Below the pieces are notes generated by a model. That model searched no databases, had not been told where the DNA came from, and saw nothing but the letters and a program-made list of their open reading frames with translations. A stretch of DNA of 64,000 nucleotides, taken from assembly GCA_037968815.1 (NCBI GenBank), contig JBBKWF010000004.1, forward strand, positions 256,024-320,023, written 5' to 3'. The translations under genes and the position numbers were made by a program. Shown one piece after another: positions 1 through 8,545 of the stretch (position 1 is the stretch's first letter; the number at the start of each line of letters is the position of its first letter). Source of the stretch: Pseudopedobacter sp037968815 (GTDB taxonomy: Bacteria > Bacteroidota > Bacteroidia > Sphingobacteriales > Sphingobacteriaceae).

Positions 1-2
1 AG

Positions 3-248
3 CGAACAAAATCGTTACAACTGTATAAGTCGCTAAGTTTTATAAAAGAGAACTACGGTAAACTGCCTAATGAAAGGCTACTAACCGAAGCTAAAAAGTT
101 TTATAATGACGAATTACTTGAATTAGAGTATCTTGAGATAGTGAGCCGTAAAGAGCTAGAGCCTGTTAATACTCAAAGTGAAGCGATAGCTTTGGTAGCC
201 TGTATGGTAGGCGCTACCAGATTGATAGATAATATGATGCTACCTTAA
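3..248 (+). CDS. panC: Pantoate--beta-alanine ligase, C-terminal part (cut by window edge)
   Basis: This is the last 81 residues of an open frame that enters from the left edge. It reads as the C-terminal lid domain of pantothenate synthetase, which joins pantoate and beta-alanine using ATP. The closing segment has the family pattern of an LEYLEIV strand, a PVN turn, and an ALVACMVGATRLIDNM end. The next gene is panD, which makes beta-alanine, so the two consecutive pathway genes support the call. Only the C-terminal part is visible, so the ATP-binding HxGH and KMSKS-like motifs cannot be checked. Confidence 0.9.
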   Translation, partial: RTKSLQLYKSLSFIKENYGKLPNERLLTEAKKFYNDELLELEYLEIVSRKELEPVNTQSEAIALVACMVGATRLIDNMMLP

Positions 249-271
249 CACATATTATAAAATCTATTTTT

Positions 272-279
272 TATTTTTG
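272..279 (+). promoter_or_regulatory. Putative -7 element TATTTTTG for panD, 4 bases before the ATG
   Basis: The octamer matches the Bacteroidota -7 consensus TAnnTTTG. It lies between the panC stop and the panD start, only four bases before the ATG. Initiation would fall almost on the start codon, giving a leaderless or near-leaderless transcript. No clear -33 TTG was found at the usual distance, so the call rests on one element. Confidence 0.4.
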
Positions 280-283
280 CAAA

Positions 284-634
284 ATGGTAATTGAAGTTTT
301 AAAGTCTAAAATTCATAGGGTTAAAGTTACCCAGTCAGAATTAAATTACGTTGGTAGTATTACTATTGATGAGGATTTGCTAGACGCAGCCAATATGATT
401 GCCAATGAAAAAGTGCAGGTTGTAAATAATAACAACGGTGCCAGGTTTGAGACCTATATCATTAAAGGAGAAAGAGGTGCCGGAACTATCTGTTTAAACG
501 GATCTTGTGCAAGACTGGCGCAAATTGGCGATATTGTGATTATTGTTTCTTATGCACACATGGATTTTGAAGAAGCAAAAAAACATGAACCCATTTTGGT
601 TTTTCCGGATGATAACAATAAATTAATCAAATAA
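284..634 (+). CDS. panD: Aspartate 1-decarboxylase (pyruvoyl enzyme)
   Basis: Decarboxylates L-aspartate to beta-alanine for pantothenate and CoA synthesis in the cytoplasm. The 116-residue length is normal. The self-cleavage site is visible as NYVGSIT, with Gly24-Ser25 at the same positions as in the E. coli enzyme; cleavage converts Ser25 to the pyruvoyl cofactor. Lys9, Arg54 and Tyr58, which line the active site, are also conserved. It follows panC by 35 bases and has its own promoter-like octamer. The next gene starts four bases downstream, so they are probably cotranscribed. Confidence 0.97.
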   Translation: MVIEVLKSKIHRVKVTQSELNYVGSITIDEDLLDAANMIANEKVQVVNNNNGARFETYIIKGERGAGTICLNGSCARLAQIGDIVIIVSYAHMDFEEAKKHEPILVFPDDNNKLIK

Positions 635-638
635 ATTA

Positions 639-1619
639 TTGGAAAAAGCTAAGCTTTTTACTACTATTAAATACGTTCTATTTTTAGTGGTAGGCTTAGG
701 GATTGTTTATTATCTTTTTCACTTATACTACACCCCTTCTTTTGTAAACGACTTAGAAAACGTTAACCTAACTTGGTTAGCTGTATCTGTTTGTTGCGCA
801 ATTGTGGCAAATGTGTTTAGAACACTGCGTTGGCAGTTGATGATAGAACCTCTTGTAAATAAAAAACCATCTTTTATAAATGTTTTTAATGCTTTGATGG
901 TTGGCTATCTTGTTAATTTAGCTTTACCTCGAGCCGGAGAGTTAGCTAGGTGTGGGTTTTTATCAAAAAAAGAACAAATTAATATTGTAGAGTTAGTTGG
1001 GAGTGTAATTGCAGAACGCATTTTTGATGTGCTGATGTTGCTTCTCCTTGTTTTATGTAGTTTGTTCCTTTATCAGGATTTATTTTCAAGTCTTATTGAT
1101 TTTAATATAGCAGGGCTGATTACACAAAAATCACTATTCATAATATCTGCTTTGGTAATAATAGGTTTGTTGGTGACAGGATTCTTAATTATACTGGCAA
1201 AAAAGAAGCATCCTTTTATCATTACCATAAAAACTACTCTGTTGAAACTAAGGGATGGCTTTATATCCGTAAAGAAAATAAAGAGCCCATTTGGGTTTGT
1301 GGTTTTCACCCTCGCTATTTGGGTTTTTTATATCGCTTCTAGTTATTTTGCTTTTAAAATGTTGCAACAAACCGAATTGTTGACTTTTGCCGATGCATTA
1401 TTGTGTGTAGTTGCAGGTAGCTTTGGGATGATTGCACCAATACAGGGTGGGATAGGTGCTTTCCATTATATGGTGACTAAATGTTTAACCCTTTTGGGGA
1501 TTGATAGTAGCCCAGCCTTAGTTTATGCAACGGTACTCCATGCTTCGCAAACTTTGCTAGTGACATTATTAGGAGTATTGGCATTTCTGCCTAGCATTCG
1601 CTTTTCAAAAAGGAAATAG
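639..1619 (+). CDS. Flippase-like integral membrane protein (LPG synthase TM / UPF0104 family)
   Basis: A 326-residue polytopic inner-membrane protein with about eight hydrophobic segments. It has the family landmarks of the lysylphosphatidylglycerol synthase transmembrane domain: an RTLRWQLMI loop near residue 62, an RAGELARCGFLSK loop near 98, a GSVIAERIFDV segment near 121, and a late QGGIGAFHYMV motif. No aminoacyl-transferase domain follows, so this is the stand-alone flippase-like form. The start is TTG, four bases after the panD stop. The transported lipid is unknown; family members are linked to polyprenyl or phospholipid handling. Confidence 0.8.
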   Translation: MEKAKLFTTIKYVLFLVVGLGIVYYLFHLYYTPSFVNDLENVNLTWLAVSVCCAIVANVFRTLRWQLMIEPLVNKKPSFINVFNALMVGYLVNLALPRAGELARCGFLSKKEQINIVELVGSVIAERIFDVLMLLLLVLCSLFLYQDLFSSLIDFNIAGLITQKSLFIISALVIIGLLVTGFLIILAKKKHPFIITIKTTLLKLRDGFISVKKIKSPFGFVVFTLAIWVFYIASSYFAFKMLQQTELLTFADALLCVVAGSFGMIAPIQGGIGAFHYMVTKCLTLLGIDSSPALVYATVLHASQTLLVTLLGVLAFLPSIRFSKRK

Positions 1620-1686
1620 CTTAAAAATGTTTTTCTGTTGATTTTTTCAAAAGTAGGTAGCTATATAAGAAGTTATATTGGCTTTA

Positions 1687-3066
1687 TTACAACTTGTACT
1701 TTCCTAGCTTTTTACTAAAAAAGCTTTTCTTTCTTTCGGTAATGTCTTTTAAGGTTTCGTCTTCGAGAAAACCGGCATCTATTAATTTAGGGACGCCAAT
1801 GCGTTGCGAACTATAAATACCTGAATGTCCACTAAAAAAATAAGCAGTGAAACAGGCAATTGCAAAAAACAAAACATATTGCCCGCCAAAAAGCTCCACG
1901 CCCATAAAGGTACAGGCTAGAGGCGTATTGGTTGCTCCGGCAAAAACAGCTATAAAACCTAATGCGGCAAACAGACTGATGGGCGCATCCATTAAAGTGG
2001 CCAAGCTGTTTCCTAATGTTGCGCCAATGTAGAATAAAGGTGTTACCTCACCACCTTTAAAGCCTGTGCCTAAAGTAACGGTGGTGAAAATGGTTTTCCA
2101 TAACCAGCTAAACATATCAGCACCACCAGCTTTAAAAGCAGAAACAATAGTTACCGCACCTTGATATTCAGCATTGATGCCTAAGCTTAAATAATCGGGT
2201 TTACCCACTAAAAACGTTAATAAGATAATAACCACTCCACCAAAAAACGGGATTAACCAACTAGTTTTAAAAATACTGGTAAAAATAGTTTTAATGCGAT
2301 GTACCAAAGTTGCAAAGAGGTAACTTACTAAGCCAAATGCAATTGAAGCAATAATTATTTTAAAAATTAGCAATATATCCCAATGCAAAAAATCAGATAA
2401 AAAGAAGGTGCTACTTTCTACAAAATCTATACGGTAATGGGTGTGACTAAGTCCCCAAGCGGTTACGGTAAAATCTCCGATAATACTGGCAAATAAGCAA
2501 GGGATAATAGAATCGTACTTTAATTTACCTAATGCAATTACCTCAATGGCGAAAATTGCTCCAGTTAATGGTGTGCCAAAGACTGCTCCAAAGCCCGCTG
2601 CAACACCAGCCATTAATAATGTTTTTACATCAGCTTTTGATAGCTTAAACCATTTGGCTAAAAGTTGCGCAATGCTTCCTCCAATTTGTACTGCTGTGCC
2701 CTCTCTACCGGCAGAACCGCCAAATAAATGGGTCATAACGGTGGTAATTAAAACTAATGGCCCCATCTGCGGAGGCACTCCGCCACCAGGTTGATGGATT
2801 TCGTCCATAATTAGGTTATTGCCTTTTTCTGATGATTGACCTAAAAACTTGTACATAAAGTGAATGGCAACTCCGGCAAAAGGCAAAAGATAAAGAAGGT
2901 AGGTATTAGAAAATCTAAAAAATATGGCGCTAGTTAATAACCACAAAAAAAGTGCTACTATGCTACCAACAGCCAATCCAACGGGAATGCTTAAAGCAAT
3001 CCATTTAAATATATAACGAAGAATTTGGAGTCTTTCGGAAGGCCCTTCTTGTTTAAAAATTTTCAC
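1687..3066 (-). CDS. CLC family anion channel/transporter, CLC-F (fluoride) like
   Basis: A 459-residue CLC protein with the usual repeated membrane architecture. The gating-glutamate motif GREGT is at 120-124 (Glu122). The third anion-site motif, usually GxFxP, reads GGEVTP at 338-343. The first motif, usually GSGIP, reads GGGVPP near 95-100, so the anion-coordinating serine is absent. These departures resemble the fluoride/proton antiporters (EriC-F/CLC-F) rather than chloride CLCs; that is inference from motif memory. There is no C-terminal CBS domain. I found no fluoride riboswitch upstream. The gene is monocistronic and faces away from the methyltransferase at 3225. Confidence 0.85.
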   Translation of the reverse strand: MKIFKQEGPSERLQILRYIFKWIALSIPVGLAVGSIVALFLWLLTSAIFFRFSNTYLLYLLPFAGVAIHFMYKFLGQSSEKGNNLIMDEIHQPGGGVPPQMGPLVLITTVMTHLFGGSAGREGTAVQIGGSIAQLLAKWFKLSKADVKTLLMAGVAAGFGAVFGTPLTGAIFAIEVIALGKLKYDSIIPCLFASIIGDFTVTAWGLSHTHYRIDFVESSTFFLSDFLHWDILLIFKIIIASIAFGLVSYLFATLVHRIKTIFTSIFKTSWLIPFFGGVVIILLTFLVGKPDYLSLGINAEYQGAVTIVSAFKAGGADMFSWLWKTIFTTVTLGTGFKGGEVTPLFYIGATLGNSLATLMDAPISLFAALGFIAVFAGATNTPLACTFMGVELFGGQYVLFFAIACFTAYFFSGHSGIYSSQRIGVPKLIDAGFLEDETLKDITERKKSFFSKKLGKYKL

Positions 3067-3212
3067 TTTTATATGCTAAACAATAATATTCTGATTTAGA
3101 ATTGACCCAACGATTAAACTGTTGCCGAAACCAAATCAAAACCAAATGTATCGTTTTGAAAATAAATAGTAGAAAGCGAGACTTAAAAAATCGGGGTTAT
3201 AATCCGTTTTTT

Positions 3213-3220
3213 TAACTTTG
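3213..3220 (+). promoter_or_regulatory. Putative -7 element TAACTTTG, 4 bases before an ATG
   Basis: Matches TAnnTTTG and sits immediately before the ATG of the O-methyltransferase gene. As at panD, the spacing predicts transcription starting at or next to the start codon. No convincing -33 TTG is seen. Confidence 0.4.
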
Positions 3221-3224
3221 CTAA

Positions 3225-3860
3225 ATGAGCATGAATCAGGATGACTTAAATAATTATTTGCTTTCTTTTTGCGACCCCGAACCAGAGTTGTTGAAAAGAA
3301 TTGATAGAGAAACGCAGTTAGAAGTGTTGATGCCAAGGATGCTTTCTGGTCATTTACAAGGGCGTACATTGAGCATGTTGTCAAAAATAACAGCTCCCAA
3401 ACGTGTTTTAGAAATTGGCACTTTTACTGGTTATGCTACTTTGTGTTTTGCTGAAGGTTTAGCTGAAGATGGTAAAATAATCACTTTAGATATTAACGAA
3501 GAGCTAGAAGAACGTGTAAGAGGTTATTTTGAAGCATCAGATTATCAAGAGAAAATAGATTATAGAATTGGGAACGCTATGGATATTATCCCAACTTTAA
3601 ATGAAGTTTTTGATATAGTTTTCATTGATGCTGATAAAAAAAATAACGAAAACTATTACCATTTAATTTTTGATAAAGTAAGAAGTGGTGGTTTAATTAT
3701 AACCGACAATGTTTTATGGAGCGGTAAGGTTTTAACAAAAATTAACGACCTAGACACCTCAAATATTCATACTTTTAACCAAATGGTATTTGCAGACGAG
3801 AGAGTGGAAAAACTGATATTACCAATTAGAGACGGTTTATTCATCGTAAGGAAAAAGTAA
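3225..3860 (+). CDS. SAM-dependent O-methyltransferase (CCoAOMT-like, COG4122)
   Basis: A 211-residue class I methyltransferase of the cation-dependent catechol/caffeoyl-CoA O-methyltransferase family. The SAM-binding motif LEIGTFTGYAT lies at 62-72. The metal and substrate site is seen as FIDADK (Asp135, Asp137) and TDNVLWSG (Asp161, Asn162). The bacterial substrate is not known. A second ATG six bases in (3231) is an alternative start. It is followed four bases later by the glucosaminidase genes, but a functional link is not obvious. Confidence 0.88.
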   Translation: MSMNQDDLNNYLLSFCDPEPELLKRIDRETQLEVLMPRMLSGHLQGRTLSMLSKITAPKRVLEIGTFTGYATLCFAEGLAEDGKIITLDINEELEERVRGYFEASDYQEKIDYRIGNAMDIIPTLNEVFDIVFIDADKKNNENYYHLIFDKVRSGGLIITDNVLWSGKVLTKINDLDTSNIHTFNQMVFADERVEKLILPIRDGLFIVRKK

Positions 3861-3897
3861 CAGCTTGCAATATTTGCTGGGGAATAAAATTTATGTT

Positions 3898-4554
3898 TTG
3901 ATAAAAAAAATCTTTTTAATTTGTTTTCTGTTTCTAAACTTTGGTGCCTTTGCACAAACGGTTACTCAAAATTATGTAGACGAATATAAAGAACCTGCAA
4001 TCTCATTAATGAATGAGCACCATGTACCTGCAAGTATAATTTTAGGAGTAGCCATCCATGAATCGGCAAGTGGAAGAAGTAAAATTGCTCGATATTTAAA
4101 CAATCACTTCGGAATTAAAGGGCCAAACAACAGCACAGCAATTAAATCAGCATATCGTGGTTTTGACGAAGTGGAAGATTCTTATCAATACTTTGTTGGC
4201 TTATTACAGAGACACTCAAGATTTAAAACTTTATTTGATAAATACACAGAGTACGATTATAAAAACTGGGCTAAAGGGATGCAAAGAGGAGGCTATGCAG
4301 CTAGTAGAACTTGGTCTTCGCAAGTAATTGCAATTATAAAAAAGTATAACCTACAACAGTATGATAATCGGCCGGAAGGCTACATTGAACCAGTTGAGCC
4401 GGTTGCCCTTTATAAAGTATATAGCGTTAAAAAAGGCGACACTTTGGGCGCAATTGCCAAAAAACACAGAACTACTGTTAAAAAAATAATGGCAAAAAAT
4501 CACTTGAAAACAACAGTTTTAAGGATTGGTCAAAAATTGAGAATATATAAATGA
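3898..4554 (+). CDS. Secreted glucosaminidase with C-terminal LysM
   Basis: A peptidoglycan hydrolase of the FlgJ-C/LytG glucosaminidase family. From the TTG at 3898 the protein is 218 residues and opens with a clean signal peptide ending GAFA-Q. A TTG at 3865 in the same frame would add 11 residues and spoil the signal, so 3898 is preferred. The catalytic domain has the AIHESASGRSKIA motif with the general-acid glutamate, then NNHFGIKG. A single LysM (VKKGDTLGAIAKKHRTT) ends the protein and should anchor it to peptidoglycan. It overlaps the next, paralogous gene by four bases (ATGA). Confidence 0.88.
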   Translation: MIKKIFLICFLFLNFGAFAQTVTQNYVDEYKEPAISLMNEHHVPASIILGVAIHESASGRSKIARYLNNHFGIKGPNNSTAIKSAYRGFDEVEDSYQYFVGLLQRHSRFKTLFDKYTEYDYKNWAKGMQRGGYAASRTWSSQVIAIIKKYNLQQYDNRPEGYIEPVEPVALYKVYSVKKGDTLGAIAKKHRTTVKKIMAKNHLKTTVLRIGQKLRIYK

Positions 4555-5375
4555 AAAAACTATTAACCGTAATACTTACCCTAGTTGTTTTGGCTTCATG
4601 TACTTCAAAAAAGGGAGTGCAATACCAAAATAAGCAGATTGAAAAAAATGCAAATAAGCAGACTTCTGGAAATTACACCAATTATACTGTTGCAACTTAC
4701 ATTGATCGGTTTAAAGGAATTGCCATTTCCGAGATGAACCGTTATGGGATTCCGGCGAGTATTACCATGGCACAAGCAATTTTAGAATCGGGCATTGGAA
4801 AAAGTGACTTGGCAAGATATGCAAATAACCATTTTGGGATAAAATGTACTAGCGATTGGAAAGGGAAAGGTTATTATAAAGATGATGACAAAAAGGATGA
4901 CTGTTTTAGGGTTTATAAAAATCCGGAAGAAAGCTTTAGAGACCACTCAGAATTTTTAAAGAGAAAGCGTTATGCGTTTTTATTTGAATTAGATAAAAAT
5001 GACTACGTAGGTTGGGCAAAAGGGCTTAAACAAGCGGGTTATGCTACCAACCCAAAATACCCAGACTTATTGATTAGTTTGGTAGAACGTTATCAACTTA
5101 ATCAGTTTGATAGAGCTGAAGGTAAGTACGAGAAGATAAGAAGAGAAGACAAGGTTTTATCAGATATTAATAAAAATATCCCTAACGAGGCTACAAAAGA
5201 CCGAGAGAAGAACGCGACCCCAATTATCGCTGGCGATAATTACGTTATACAAAAAGGGGACACACTTTATAATATTTCTAAACGTTTTGGACTTACTGTT
5301 GACGAGTTAAAAGCTTTAAACAACATGGCTGATGATTACATACAAATTGGTCAAAGCTTAAAGGTTAAAAAGTAA
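4551..5375 (+). CDS. Glucosaminidase-LysM lipoprotein
   Basis: A 274-residue paralogue of the preceding gene. It begins with a type II signal and lipobox (LASC, Cys17), so it should be a lipoprotein rather than a free periplasmic enzyme. The glucosaminidase domain carries AILESGIGKSDLA with the catalytic Glu, NNHFGIKC, and a WAKGLKQAGYATNPKYP substrate-binding loop. A LysM (IQKGDTLYNISKRFGLT) closes the protein. The four-base overlap with its neighbour suggests translational coupling. The pair looks like a tandem duplication whose copies were retargeted. Confidence 0.9.
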   Translation: MKKLLTVILTLVVLASCTSKKGVQYQNKQIEKNANKQTSGNYTNYTVATYIDRFKGIAISEMNRYGIPASITMAQAILESGIGKSDLARYANNHFGIKCTSDWKGKGYYKDDDKKDDCFRVYKNPEESFRDHSEFLKRKRYAFLFELDKNDYVGWAKGLKQAGYATNPKYPDLLISLVERYQLNQFDRAEGKYEKIRREDKVLSDINKNIPNEATKDREKNATPIIAGDNYVIQKGDTLYNISKRFGLTVDELKALNNMADDYIQIGQSLKVKK

Positions 5376-5379
5376 ATTA

Positions 5380-6123
5380 TTGAAACGGTTAATATTTTCG
5401 GTTGTCCTGATTTTTATTGGCTTAAAGGTTTTTTCCCAGCAAGAACCTTTGGCAGGTTTAGTTTTTGATAACGACACCAAACAACGCTTAAGTCGCGTAA
5501 GCGTCACTAATCTACGTACAAACCAAACTATTTATAATAACAATAAGGGTGAGTTTTTGATTAATGTGAAGGTTGGTGATTTCTTAATCAGCAAACTCAG
5601 CAACTATAAATCAGATACCTTAAAGGTTACCAACCAAACGGCACTGATTATTTATCTTCAGCGCTTAGCCATCCCTTTACCTGAAGTGCTTTTTAAAGAT
5701 TCTGTTTTACAAGCCAAAGCAAAATACGAAGAAACTAAAAAAGCATTTAACCAAGCGGTTAGGTTAGGGAACAATAAAGATATTTTAAACATCAGCAATG
5801 GCACCGTAGGTTTAGGGATTGATGCTATTTGGAGCGCTTTTAGTAGAGAGGGAAAAAATGCTCGTCGTTTAATGGAAATTATGGAACGTGATTACCAAAA
5901 CAATATGGTAGATCAAATTTTTAATAAAGATTTGGTTACACGGGTTACAGGTTTAAAAGGCGATAATCTTTTGGTATTTATGCTCAACTTTCGCCCGTCT
6001 TATAGTTTTGTGATGCAGGCTAATGAATATAATTTAGTGAGTTATATTAAGCAAGCTTATATGCGCTTTAAAATGAGTCCTGATTTGTTAGATTTAAGTT
6101 CTTTTAAACCAATAAAAGAGTGA
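5380..6123 (+). CDS. Secreted protein with CarboxypepD_reg-like domain
   Basis: A 247-residue exported protein with a TTG start and a signal peptide ending near KVFSQQ. Residues about 22-95 match the carboxypeptidase-regulatory-like beta-sandwich that also opens SusC proteins (LAGLVFDNDTKQRLSRVSV, then NKGEFLI). The remaining 150 residues are mostly helical and I recognise no domain in them. It starts four bases after the LysM lipoprotein and is probably the last gene of that operon. The function is unknown. It converges on the methyltransferase at 6125 with a one-base gap and no terminator. Confidence 0.75.
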   Translation: MKRLIFSVVLIFIGLKVFSQQEPLAGLVFDNDTKQRLSRVSVTNLRTNQTIYNNNKGEFLINVKVGDFLISKLSNYKSDTLKVTNQTALIIYLQRLAIPLPEVLFKDSVLQAKAKYEETKKAFNQAVRLGNNKDILNISNGTVGLGIDAIWSAFSREGKNARRLMEIMERDYQNNMVDQIFNKDLVTRVTGLKGDNLLVFMLNFRPSYSFVMQANEYNLVSYIKQAYMRFKMSPDLLDLSSFKPIKE

Positions 6124-6124
6124 T

Positions 6125-6874
6125 TTATTTCATTCTTGCTTCTAACACAATGTAAGGAGATAAGCCTTTACTCTCAAAAGGAACTATTTTAGTAATAACT
6201 TTGCCAACTGTCCAAACCGCTTTTTTAAGAAATCTTACACCTATTGGTTTTTGTTTTTCGTTTTCAAGCCATACTGAAAAACGACCGTAATAATTAACCT
6301 TAATATCCTTCAAATTAGCTTTTTCACATATCGCTTTTAACAAGCTAATATCCATGCTAGCTATATTATGCTTATTGTAATTTTCGAAATCAAAACTTTT
6401 CTGGAACCAACCGTTAACTGATTTAAAATTAGGGAGCGTTATGAGTAATGTTCCGCCCGGCTTAAGAAACGGTATATGCTTGTTGATAATATCTGAAGTG
6501 TCGTTAAAATGTTCAATTAACCCGCAACTTAAAACTAAGTCGTATTGTTTTTCTGGTTGATAATTAAAAAGATCGGCTTCAATAAGTTTTACATCGGTTT
6601 CGTTTAAGCCATTTTCTTTTAAGAGAGCACTTACGGATGAGGCATGAATAAAATAATCTAAAAGGGAAGCGTCTAAATTGAAATATTTTTTCAGAAAAAC
6701 CGCGTAATAGCCAGGGAAACCACCTAGTTCTATTGCAGATTTTACATTTCTATCCTTAATAATTGTTTCTAGTTGATGATGAAAAGTGTGGTTCTGAGGA
6801 ATCTGTACAATAATATCGGTTTTACTTTCCCAATAATTTTCCCAAAAAGATCTATCTGTTAATAAGTTTGTCAT
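6125..6874 (-). CDS. Class I SAM-dependent methyltransferase
   Basis: A 249-residue methyltransferase. The SAM-binding region is seen as AIELGGFPGYYAVFL near residues 41-55. An acidic strand end (LIEADLFNY) and a post-motif segment (LVLSCGLIEHF) are typical of Methyltransf_11/23 families. The C-terminal part is basic and mixed. It is divergent from the Wzx-type flippase gene, so it may modify a surface glycan or a lipid carrier; that link is positional only. Confidence 0.8.
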   Translation of the reverse strand: MTNLLTDRSFWENYWESKTDIIVQIPQNHTFHHQLETIIKDRNVKSAIELGGFPGYYAVFLKKYFNLDASLLDYFIHASSVSALLKENGLNETDVKLIEADLFNYQPEKQYDLVLSCGLIEHFNDTSDIINKHIPFLKPGGTLLITLPNFKSVNGWFQKSFDFENYNKHNIASMDISLLKAICEKANLKDIKVNYYGRFSVWLENEKQKPIGVRFLKKAVWTVGKVITKIVPFESKGLSPYIVLEARMK

Positions 6875-7007
6875 CTGTAATTTAAAAACCTGTAATTTAC
6901 ATAGGATTTTTCAACACCGTAGATTTTTTTTAAGAGTTGTGTTTATTGCTTTAATGCGTTTGTATCAAACTGTAAAATACAGCACACAGGCTGACCGTCA
7001 AAATGTA

Positions 7008-7015
7008 TATCTTTG
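7008..7015 (+). promoter_or_regulatory. Putative -7 element TATCTTTG for the flippase-GT2 genes
   Basis: Matches TAnnTTTG in the 179-base gap between divergent genes and lies 38 bases before the TTG start at 7054. No clear -33 element accompanies it. Confidence 0.4.
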
Positions 7016-7053
7016 CGCTTTAAATTTCGTTTGTAAAAATAAAATATAACGTA

Positions 7054-8541
7054 TTGAACCTATTAAAAAAACAAGGCTTTTTTAACAGCATCACGCTTTA
7101 TACGGGTACTGCCTTAGGTTTTTTAAATCTAATTATTTTGTTTCAAAGAGCTTTTACTGCAGAAGAAGTAGGCTTTTTTCTTTTAATGACTTCTGTATGT
7201 TTACTCTACACGCAATTTGCAGCCATAGGGTTTAATAGCATTATCACAAGGTATTTTCCCTATTTTAAAACTCAAGATGGTAATCATCAGGGTTTCCCTT
7301 CTTATGTTTTTAAAGCAACCAGCATCGGTTTTTTAGTAGTTACGGTGTTTTACATTTTCGGAAAAGAATTTGTAATTTATTTTAAGGAAGGTAATGATGG
7401 GTCATCCTATTATTCCCAATATTATTATCTAATTATTCCACTTTCCCTTTTTATCTTTTGGTATAGCCTTGCCGAAACTTTCGCCCGGACTAGTTTTCAT
7501 AATATTTTACCATCCTTTTTACGTGAAGTTTTACTTAAAGTATTTACAACAATCGGAGTTTGTTTGGTTTATTTTAAGTGGCTGAATTATGAACAGTTTA
7601 TTTATTGGTATATAATAGCCACCGCCACAATTCTGTTAGTGTTATTGGCTTATCTAAAAAAGCTGGACTTATTAAGGTTTAAGACTATTGAGCTTTCTGT
7701 TAAAGAAAAGTCACCAGAAATTTTACGTTATGGCTTTTATTCGATGCTAGCCGGGAGTTCAATCACGATGATTCAGAGTATAGGAACCATTATGATAAAA
7801 ATTTACACCAACGAAGGAATGGTAGGTTATTATGGTACACTTGCCATGATGGGTGTTGTAATTAGTTTGCCAGCAAGGGCTTTCGGTATCACATCATACC
7901 AACTTATTGCAGATGCTTGGAAAACTAACGATTTAAAGAAAATCAATAAGATATACAGCAAAACTTCTTTAGTGCAGTTTATGCTCGGCACCCTGTTTTT
8001 AATCGGCCTAGTATCCAATTGGCATAATATTCTAATTCTACTCGCAAAGCCAGAATTTGCAGAATTTTACTATGTTTTTATTGTAGTAGCACTTGGCTTC
8101 TTGGTAGATATAACAGGTGGTTTAAATGGAATCATTATCCTTTTCTCTAAAACCTACAAATTCATGATGCCGATATTGCTAACGGCTGTAGTTTTGTGTG
8201 CCTTCTTGAACATGATTTTTATCCCCAGATTTGGGATTTTAGGCGCCGCAGTCGCTTATTGCCTAACAACCTTAGCACTCAATTTTACTTATTGGCTTTA
8301 CTTATTACTGAAATACGGTTTGCAACCTTTTAGTTTTGCATTTGTTAAGTTAATTATGATTGGGGTGATCGTATTTTTTGTAGGAGCTTATATTCCTATT
8401 ATAGATAATTTCTTTTTTGATGTTTTGTTGAGGTCTGGAGTGGTATCAATAATTTATATTTCTGCTGTGTATATTTTAAATATCTCTCCTGATATTAACG
8501 AGGCAATTAATCAAGTTTTCAATAAATTGAAATCTAAATAA
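7054..8541 (+). CDS. Polysaccharide biosynthesis flippase (Wzx / MATE-like)
   Basis: A 495-residue protein with about twelve to fourteen hydrophobic segments and the layout of the oligosaccharide flippase (Polysacc_synt) family. The N-terminal half has a GTALGFLNLIILFQ helix and an ITRYFPYF loop. The C-terminal half has the typical LGAAVAYCLTTLALNFTYW segment. Such proteins move lipid-linked sugar units across the inner membrane. The start is TTG and fits the first hydrophobic segment. A GT2 glycosyltransferase follows after four bases. Confidence 0.85.
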   Translation: MNLLKKQGFFNSITLYTGTALGFLNLIILFQRAFTAEEVGFFLLMTSVCLLYTQFAAIGFNSIITRYFPYFKTQDGNHQGFPSYVFKATSIGFLVVTVFYIFGKEFVIYFKEGNDGSSYYSQYYYLIIPLSLFIFWYSLAETFARTSFHNILPSFLREVLLKVFTTIGVCLVYFKWLNYEQFIYWYIIATATILLVLLAYLKKLDLLRFKTIELSVKEKSPEILRYGFYSMLAGSSITMIQSIGTIMIKIYTNEGMVGYYGTLAMMGVVISLPARAFGITSYQLIADAWKTNDLKKINKIYSKTSLVQFMLGTLFLIGLVSNWHNILILLAKPEFAEFYYVFIVVALGFLVDITGGLNGIIILFSKTYKFMMPILLTAVVLCAFLNMIFIPRFGILGAAVAYCLTTLALNFTYWLYLLLKYGLQPFSFAFVKLIMIGVIVFFVGAYIPIIDNFFFDVLLRSGVVSIIYISAVYILNISPDINEAINQVFNKLKSK

Positions 8542-8545
8542 ATTC

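Noticed and set aside
3067..3212. Fluoride riboswitch upstream of the CLC gene
   Set aside because: I read the upstream minus-strand sequence and did not find the crcB-motif stems or conserved loop.
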